A stretch of DNA of 64,000 bases from Theropithecus gelada (lineage: Eukaryota > Chordata > Mammalia > Primates > Cercopithecidae), in contig NC_037670.1 in assembly GCF_003255815.1 (NCBI RefSeq), positions 53,283,171-53,347,170 on the forward strand, in the 5' to 3' direction. Positions 55,570-64,000 of the stretch are shown here, piece after piece; within the stretch, counting starts at the first letter, position 1; each line of letters opens with the position of its first letter. A program made the translations under genes and the position numbers. The notes beneath the pieces are model-generated. The model was not told the origin of the DNA. It saw only the letters and a list, made by a program, of their open reading frames with translations, and did no database searches.

Positions 55570-58500
55570 TTGAAGTCAGCTCTGCGGGGTGCAGCTTTTA
55601 AAAGGAAAGTTTGGAGCCTGGAATGAGAGGGGCTTCAGGGGCCACCTGACCACAGGCACCTGGTACTGACCTCCTTCATAAAGAAGAACCAGAACAGCAA
55701 GTAGGTAACCACACTTCAAACAGATCCAAGAGAGAAGCTGGAATTCAATAGAGAAGTGACAGGAAGCACCTATGGCAAGGAGGGAGGTGAGGCGTGGCAG
55801 CTCTTCCCGGACTGGGATCGGCTGGGAACCCAGAGAAGTTCCCCACTGTGGGAAAAGGGAAAGCGAGAGACCCCCGTGGTCCACATTCCCACCACAGACT
55901 CCTGCAATCCGAGCCACAGGAAAGCCCCTTAAAACTCACAGCCCCAAGACTCACGTAGGGAGACTCACAGGGAGACTGTGTGATGTCCTGCTCCAGAGAG
56001 GGAGCCCACACTGTACCCCACACGCCCCAGCCCTGACCAGCTACTGTGCAGTGCTGCTCAGACAGCCCAGCCCCACCAGACCATTCTGCCCTGGGTCCCG
56101 ACAGACCATTCCGCTCTGGGTCCCGACAGCCTCTGCATCTCCATATCCTGCAGGCCCACTGACACCCCCCACCCACAGCCACCACCACTGCTGGCTGCTG
56201 CCACCAGAGGCAAAGCACAAGCCATTGGCAGTGATCCCCAGTGGTGGGGCTCCTGGGCATTTTCACTCACCTTGAGGACTGACTTCGCTTCCAAGCACTC
56301 TGAGGTCAGACTCTCCCACCCACAGCTGCCACCTGGGTCTGAAGCACACCTCCACAGGAGCAGGGCCACAGTGTAGTCACTGCCACCCCTACCAGGAGCC
56401 TGGGGATCACCCCACCCCTGCTGACCACAGCCAGCAACTGCACACACCACCAGGGGTCCTGAGGAGAGGCCCGCTCAGCTTCCTCTACCTCCCCGAGTAT
56501 GAGCAACACCATCCAGGGCCCTGGGTTCACCCTGCGCTGTCCACCACTATCAGCACCTAAGCACTCCTCCTGGGGACCTGAGGACGGGCCCACCCAACCT
56601 GCTGTACCGTCACAGGTGGCACCCACTCCTACACACCACCCCTGGGCCTGGGGACTGGCCTGCTCAGCCTGTCACAGCCACTGGCAATACCAGTGCAGAC
56701 TGCTAAGGAGCCAGGGGGTTATCCCACCACTGCTACTGTCACCGCCAACAGCATGCCTGCTATCCAGGGTCCTGAGAACCCACCCACCTGCTTGGCCCCC
56801 TGCAGCCATTGCCAGCACCTGAGCAACCCATCTAGAACACCAAGAATGAGCCTGTCTGGACCACCCTTGGACCTAATGACAGGCACACTCAGCCCACTGC
56901 TGCCACCACTGGGGCCCAAGGATTGGCCCACCTGGTGTCCCTGTCCCCAGCAAAATTTCACCAGAGCCTCTACTAACAACCACACCCTAAGCCGCTGAGG
57001 AAATCACACACATCACTGATGGTGTTTACAGCCAAATAAATTATATGGAGACTACACTACTGCTTCATCCAGAATCAAAGCCAAAGTGCCCTACCCAATC
57101 AACACCATAGACACATCTTCAGGAAAAAGCCCTCCTTTATGAAAGCAAATCCAAAAAATTAGAAGAAGCAACTGTTACACCAGATGTGCAGATATCAACA
57201 TAAGGACACAAGAAATGTGAAAATGCAAGGAAGTATAACGCTTCCAAAGGAACACAGTAATTCTCCAGCAACAGATTCCAATGAAAAAGAAATTATGAAA
57301 TACCAAAAAAATTCAAAATAGTGATATTAAGGAATGTCAGATAAAAGAGACACAGATAAATAATACAAAATAATCCAAAAATCAATTCAATACATGAATG
57401 AGAAATTTACCAAAGAGATAAATATAAAAAAAAGAACCAAACAGACATCCAGGAACTAATTACTTCATTGACTGAAATTTAAAAATACAATAGTGAGATT
57501 CAGCAGTAGACTAGATGAGACAGCAGAAGGAATTCCAGAATTTAAAGATGAACAAGGACTGTGATATATGAGTCACTATAAAGCAATGAGTGTTTGAATT
57601 TTTGATGTCCCAGAAGGTGAAAAGAAAACCAAAGGGATAGAAACCTGATTTAACAAAATAATGGCTGAAAACTTCCCCAGTCTAGCAAGAGATTTAGACA
57701 TGCAGATACAGGAGGCTCAGAGATCCACAAATAAATAGATACAATTCAGAAAGGTCTTCTCCGTGGCACAATAGAGTCAAATTATCAAAAGTTAAAGACA
57801 GAATTCCAAAAACACCAAAAGAAAAGCATCTAGTCACTTATAAGAGAACCCCCATCAGACTAACAGTGGATTTATCAGCAGAAACCTTACTTGCCAAGAG
57901 AAAATGGAATGATATATTCAAAGTACTGGGGAAAAAAATAACTTGTCAGCCAAGAGTACTATACACATAAAAGTTATCCTTCGTAAATGAAAGAGAAATA
58001 AAGTATTTCCTAGATAAGTAAAAGCTGAGGGAATTCATCTCCACTGGACTGGCCCTACAAGAAATGCTTAATGAATTCCCACAGCTGAAGTGAAAGAACA
58101 ATATCTACCAACATGAAAATGTACAAAAGTATAAAACCCATTGGTAGAGCAAACACAAATAAGGAAGAGAAAGGACCCAAATGTTACCACTACAGAAAAC
58201 CACCAAACCTCAAAAATAAACAATAAGAGAGAAAGAAGGCAACAAAGGATATATAAACCAACCAGAAATCAATCAATGACTAGAATAAGCCCTGACATAT
58301 CAATAATAACCTTGAATTTAAATGGATTAAAGTATCCAAAAAGATAGACTGGCCGAATGGATAAAAACAAACAAACCATGACCCAGCTATATGCTGTGTA
58401 CAAGAAACTGAACTCACTCGTAAAGACGCATGTAGACTGAAAGTAAAGAGATGGAAAAAGATATTTTGTGCAAACAGAAACCAAAAGTGAACAGGATTAG

Positions 58501-61500
58501 CCACACTTAGATAAAATACTTTAAGTAAAAAACAGTAAAAAGAGACAAAGAAGGTTATTGTGTAGTGATAAAGTTATCAATTCAGCAAGAGGATATAACA
58601 ATTCTAAATATATATGGACCCAACACTGGAGCACTCAGATATATAAAGCAAATATTATTAGATCTACAGGGAGAGACAACAATACAGTAATAGTTGGGGA
58701 CTTTAACATCCCCCTCTCAGCATTAGACAGGTCATCTTGACAGAAAAATAACAAAGAAACATTGGATTTAAACTGCACTTTAGACTAAATGGGCCTAACA
58801 GACATTTACAGAACATTTCATCTAATAGCTACAGAATGCACATTCTTTTCATCAGTACATGGAACACTCTCCAAGATAGACTATATATTAGGACATAAAA
58901 CAAATCTCAACAACTTCTAAAAGACTGAAATTATATCAATGTCTTCTTAGACCACAATGGAATAAAACTGGAAATCAATAATGAGGAACTTTGCAATCTG
59001 TACAAATACATGGAAATTAAACAACATGCTCCTGAATGACCTTTGGGTCAAGGAAGAAATTAAGGAGGAAATTTAAAAATTTCTTGAAACAAATGAAAAT
59101 TGAAGTACAACATACAAAAACCTATGGGATATAGCAGAAGTGGTGCTAAAAGCCTACAATAAATGCCTACATCAGAAAAAAGTAGAAAGATTTCAAACAA
59201 TCTAGTGATACACCTCAAGGAACTAGAAAATCAAGGACAAAGCAAACCCAAAATTAGTAGAAGGAAAGAAATAATAAAGATCAGAGCAGAACTAAATGAA
59301 ACAAAGACTTAAAAACAATACAAATGATTAAACAAAACTGGGTTTTAGGGAAGATAAACAAAATCAATAAACTGCTAGCTGGACTTAAGAAGAATCAAAG
59401 ACAAATTACCTAAGTAAACAAAATCAGAAATGCAAAAGGAGACCTTATAACTGATACCACAGAAATACAAAATATCATTTGAGACTCTTACAACTATACA
59501 CTAACAAATTGGAAAACCTAGGAGAAATGGATAAATTACTGAACACATACAACCTACCAAGATTGAATCAGAAAGAAACATAAAATCTGAACAGACTAAT
59601 AATGGGTAATGAGATTGAATCAGTAATGTCTCCCAACAAAGAAAAACCCAGGGCCAAATGGTTTCACTGACAAATTCTGCCAAACTTTCAAGGAAGAACT
59701 AATACCAATTCTCCTCAAACTATTCCAAAAAATTAAACAAGAGGAAATTCTTTCTAACTCATTTTATGAGGCCAGTGTTACCCAGATACCAAAACCAGAC
59801 AAGGACATAACAACAAAAAAACTACAGTCCATTATCCCTGATAAACATAGATGCAAAAGTCCTCAACAAAAATACTAGCAAACTGAATCTTAACAGCACA
59901 TCAGAAAGATAATACACCATGCTCATGTGAGATTTTTCCCAGGGATGCAAGGATGGTTCAACATACACATATCCATAAATGTGATACATCACTCCAACAG
60001 AATAAAGGACAAAAACCATGTGATCATCTCAACAGCTGCATAAAAAGCATTTAATAAAATTCAACATCCCTTTATAGTAAAAACTCTCAACAAACTAGGC
60101 ATAGAAGGAACATACCTCAATATGATAAAGTCTATATATGAAAAACCCACAGCTAACATCACACTGAATGGGGAAAAGCTGAAATCCTTTCCTCTGATAA
60201 CTGGAACAAGACAAAGATGCCCACTTTCATCACACCTATTTGTAGTACTGGAGGTCCTAGCCACAGCAGTCAGGCAAAAGAAAGGAATAAAAGGCATCTA
60301 AATTGGAAAAGAGGAAGTCAGATTGTTCTCTTTGCAGATGACATGATCTTATATCTAGACAAACCTAGACTCCACCAAAAAACTCCTATATCTGATAAAT
60401 AATTCAGTAAGGTTGCAGGATACAAAAGCAACATACAAAAATCAGTAGCATTTCTATACACCAATAATGAACTAGCTGAGAAAGAAATCAAGAAGTTGAT
60501 TCCATTTACAATAGCTATAAAAGAAAAACATATCTAGGAATTAATTTAACCAAGGAGGTGAAAGATCTCTACAAAGAAAAATACAAAACATTGATGAAAG
60601 AAACTAAAGAAGACGCAAATAAATGGAAAGACATCCCATGCTCATGAATCAGAAGAATTAACAGTATGAAAGTAACCATACTCCCCAAATGAATCTAATG
60701 ACTCAGTGCAATCTCTATCAAAATACCAGTATCATTTTTTACAGAAATAGCAAAACAAAAACAAAAACAAAACCTAAAATTCTTGTGGGACCCAAAAAGA
60801 GCCCAAATAGCCAAAGCAATCCATAGCAAAAATAACAAAACTGGAGGCATCACACTACCTGTCTTTGAAATATATGACAAGTCTATAATAACGAAAACAG
60901 CATGGTATTGGCATTAACAAAAGACACATAGACCAACAGAACAGAATAGACCCAGAAATATATCCACATATTTACAACCAACTGATTTTTGATAAAGATG
61001 CCAGGACACCCTCTTCAATAATTGGTGCTAGGAAAATTTTGGATATCCATATGCAGAAGATTGAAACTAGACTCTTAACTCTGACCATTTAAAAAAATTA
61101 AGATGGATTAAGACTTAAATGTAACACTTGAAACTATAAAACTACTAAAATAAAACACAGGGAACACTTCAGGACATTAGTGTAGGCAAAGATTTTATGC
61201 CTAAGATCTCAAAAGCACAGGCAACAAAACCAAAAATAGACAAATGGGACTATATCGAACTAAAAAACTGTACAGCAAAGGAAACAGTCAACAGAGTGAA
61301 GAGACAGCCTGTTGAATGGGAGAAAATATTTGCAAACTATTCATCTGGTAAGGGATTAATATCTAAAATATACAAAAAACTCAGCTCAACAGTTTAAAAA
61401 AATCCCATTTAAAAAGTGGGTAAGGGACATGAATAAACACTTATCAAAAGCAGACATACAAATGGTCAGTGTGTCTACGGAAAAATGCCCAGTATCACTA

Positions 61501-62225
61501 ATCATCAAGGAAATGCTAATCAAAACCACAATGAGATATCATTTTATCCCAGTCAGAATCGCTAGAATTAAGAAGACACAAAAAAATGCTGGCAATCATG
61601 TGGAGAACAGGGAACTCTGATACATTGTTGGTGATGATGTAAATTAGTACAGCCACAATGGAAAACAGTATAATTTTTCAAAAAACTAAAAATAGAACCA
61701 CCCTATGAGCCAGCAATCCCATTATTGAATGTTTATCCATAGGAAAGGAGTCAGTGCATCAAAGGATACCCATATCCCATGCTTACTGCAGCACCATTCA
61801 CAGTAGCCAAGATATGGAATCAGCCCAAGCATCCATCAGTGGACCAGTGGATAAAATGTGGTATATATACACAGTGGAATACTATTCAGCCACAAGAAAG
61901 AATGAAATCCTGTCATTTGCAGCAACATGGAGGGAACTGGAGGGTATTACATCAGTGCCCTCAGAAAAACAAATATCACCAATTCTCACTCATAAGTAGT
62001 AGCATAAAAGGCCAATCTCATGGAGATAAGAGAGTAGAATGAAAGATACTAGAGGCTGGGAGGGGTGTGTCGGTGGAGCAGGGTGGTGGGGAAGAAACAG
62101 AGGTTAGTCGATGGGTATAAACATTCAGTTAAATAGAAGGAGTAAGTTCCAATGCTCAATATCTCAGTAGGGTGACTACAGCTATGTGTACAATTATTAT
62201 GTATCAATAAAAAAGAAAATAAAGA
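55570..62225 (+). mobile_element. Nearly full-length old L1 (L1M-type), sense
   Basis: A 6.65-kb sense L1 with no Alu inside. The 5' UTR (about 55570-57000) is C-rich with imperfect repeats of about 100 bp around 'cagcacctgagcaaccc'-type text. A decayed ORF1 region (about 57050-58150), ORF2 (about 58276-62000) and a short 3' UTR ending in an AATAAA-rich tail near 62225 follow. The older type of 5' UTR and ORF1 distinguishes it from the L1PA copy at 31.9-35.6 kb. Target duplications could not be identified. Confidence 0.85.
58276..62000 (+). pseudogene. L1 ORF2 (endonuclease and reverse transcriptase), multiply broken
   Basis: The frame starts with ISIITLNLNGLKYPKR, the endonuclease N-terminus with its Asn. 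Near 58690-58730 is VIVGDFNIPLSALDRSS, with the catalytic Asp block. At 60331-60354 is FADDMILY, the reverse-transcriptase active-site FADD box. From 61230 come KWDYIELKNC, then EKIFANYSSGKGLISKIYKK, and near 61860 WYIYTVEYYSATRKNE close to the C-terminus. Stops and frameshifts separate these blocks, so no full-length protein can be made. Confidence 0.88.
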
Positions 62226-64000
62226 AAGCTTTGGACTCTTGGGTGCTGGAGAAACGGCCTGTTTCTCTCTGGCTGATGGTGCTGTCATTAGTTCCACACC
62301 CAGCAGGCCTTCTTTCCCAAAGCCCCAAGGAAATGAGAATTTGTTGGGGGAGGGTGGCAGTAAAGAGGAAATAGAATCTAAATTTTAAGCTGAGACATCA
62401 CCAGCTGGTTCCAGCAGAGCTAGAGGACAGCATCTTTGGGCAGGAATCCAGGAAGCAGAAACACTGAGAATATAAAAGGAGCAAAAAGCTTTCTTTCCTT
62501 CTCCATCGATTGAAAAAAAAGAACAAGTCAGTTCAAAAATCCGTCAGAATGTCTTTCTGGAGGCTCACAATTGTGGGAGGATGAGATGGTCTTGACAGCC
62601 ATTCTATTTTACCGTCTTCCACACTGGAAAAGTGAAATTTGTCAGAGCGTTTGAGCTTATCCGTGAAAAGTCTTTTCAAAGTTTCACCCAGATGATTGGG
62701 GGTTTTTTTGTTTTGTTTTTGTTTTTGTTTTTGAGGCTGTTACCATTTTTAAAAAATTACTACTTGTGTTAGAAGGCTTTGTCCAAGTACCAACTGAGTT
62801 CTCGGTATGGAATTCACCCTAAAAATCTAATGTTTGTGCAAATGAGGCTGGCAGTAGCCAGAACAGGGACTTTGCAGGGGTGAGGCTTCTCCGTAGGAAT
62901 CCTGGATACTCTTTCAGGACAACTGACACCCTTGACTTCATGCTCTCCTATTTTAAGCTGAAAGACTTGCATTTTTTATTACTAAGAAGACCTGCGTGTG
63001 GCGCCATCCAGCACGTTCACTAGGGAAGTTGTATGGTGCAGAGCTTTCAGCAGGAACCAGTGTTCCCTGCCTGGCATGGAGGGTGTACTCAACTGATACA
63101 TGCAGAAACGGACAGAGTTCTCATCTCTTCTCCATTCTTCTTTTCCTCCCTTGTCCCCAGTTCTGCCTTCGAACTGCCCTTTCCTCCTGCGCTTTTCTCC
63201 TCCCTGGCTTTGTCGCTTATGTTTCTCCTGAACGGGTATCTGGGGGGTAAGCATGGGGGCATTGTCCGAGAGGAGGTGGGGCTCTGAACGGCAGGTGGGG
63301 AAGCAGAGCCAACCTGGGCAGCTGTGTTTGTGTTTGCTGCCCAGAGCAGTGGACGGAGGGGCACTTTCAGGCACCACACAGGTGCCTGGCTTAGGGAATG
63401 GGAGTGCACCATCTCTCTTCCCCTCATCCCTTCCCTCCACTTGATCGTAAGACGCCAGCACCTGCAAAAGCATTTCTTTTCCACCTGCTCCTCATGCCCT
63501 GCACAGCAGCTATGGCTATAGAGGGACCATGGCAGGCTAGGGGCACATGGCAGGGCTTGGGAGTAAAGGCATCTGGGAGAACATTACCGTCACGACATCC
63601 ACCTATCTCCTCCAGATGGGCAGGCATCCTCTCCTCCCTCCCCATCACCACGCAGTGTGGGCTGGCCCTGATGGGACCGATGGGACCTGCTGTGGGAGCA
63701 GTAAAACACTCTAAACCTAGGTGAGCTGGTGCAAGAGATGTGGGTCAGAACCGCTGAATGCACCTGCTGTCCGGCCAGCAGCAACTTGCTCTGGGCCCTG
63801 CTGTCCCTGAGTTGCAGGCAGGGGTCCATCTGCATATGGGGCAGAGTTCTGTGCCTGTGGCCACACATCCTCAAGCAGTTTGCTTTGCTGAGCTTCACGT
63901 GCATCTTGGATTTTTAACTCACGTTTTAGACTATCGGGTCTTTTCTATGGGGTGGCATCCTCTGATCCTAGGAATGACTTTATGTTCTGATGAGAAGTTC

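Larger units (their letters stand above)
50870..64000 (+). other. SDK1: SDK1 intron (5' part), at least 13.1 kb
   Basis: It begins gtgagt at 50870 and runs off the window. Contents in order are two Alus, an antisense L1 with an AluY in it, and a 6.6-kb sense L1. The stretches 50876-51821, 52152-52862 and 62226-64000 contain nothing I can name beyond a (TTTTG)n tract near 62701-62731. The T/G- and C/T-rich tracts there carry no splice-bounded open frame. Confidence 0.8.

Noticed and set aside
55745..56998. Several overlapping open frames of 100-170 codons on both strands, Pro/Gly/Trp-rich
   Set aside because: They lie in the C-rich 5' UTR of the old sense L1, which has few A/T-rich stops. The frames overlap on both strands.
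1..64000. CRISPR arrays, operons, phage genes, tRNA or rRNA genes
   Set aside because: None found. The tandem repeats lack unique spacers of constant length, and no structural RNA motif was recognised on reading both strands.

Overview
This is vertebrate, specifically catarrhine primate and most likely human, genomic DNA. It is dense in Alu elements, including AluY-like copies, with a primate L1, older L1s, MIR, L2, MER5A, MLT1 and ERV LTRs. No bacterial or phage gene organisation is visible. Long open frames are rare and mostly fall inside repeats.

The only cellular gene I can support is SDK1 (sidekick-1, a neuronal and renal adhesion molecule of the immunoglobulin superfamily) on the + strand. 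The window carries five consecutive internal exons: 6292-6439, 7427-7567, 12627-12808, 48644-48759 and 50677-50869. They total 780 nt, and their phases agree at every junction. They encode the second half of one fibronectin type III (FN3) domain and two complete FN3 domains, each built from two exons. From remembered sidekick architecture these are FN3-1 (C-terminal half), FN3-2 and FN3-3. No promoter, first exon or last exon is present. The second intron here (7568-12626) starts with GC instead of GT.

The rest is intron. 1-6291 holds three Alus and an old L1 split by a solo LTR. 6440-12626 holds an Alu, a (TG)n tract, a MIR and a 46-bp minisatellite. The 35.8-kb intron 12809-48643 holds most of the mobile DNA: L1 and Alu copies, MER5A, MIR and L2 fossils, a minus-strand hAT transposase fossil, antisense LTRs, a 33-bp palindromic array and a 30-bp minisatellite. 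48760-50676 is mostly unique and ends in an AT-rich block near the last exon. 50870-64000 holds Alus, an antisense L1 and an almost uninterrupted 6.6-kb old L1 in sense orientation.

I found no undescribed gene system. The most notable structure is a 138-bp inverted copy of an MLT1 LTR end plus its flank (36278-36415). It sits at 32835-32972, exactly where about 2.5 kb is missing from an antisense L1, which is a signature of template-switch repair. Also of interest are the GC-AG intron inside an FN3 domain, and an antisense L1 5' UTR whose antisense promoter would fire toward the downstream SDK1 exons.
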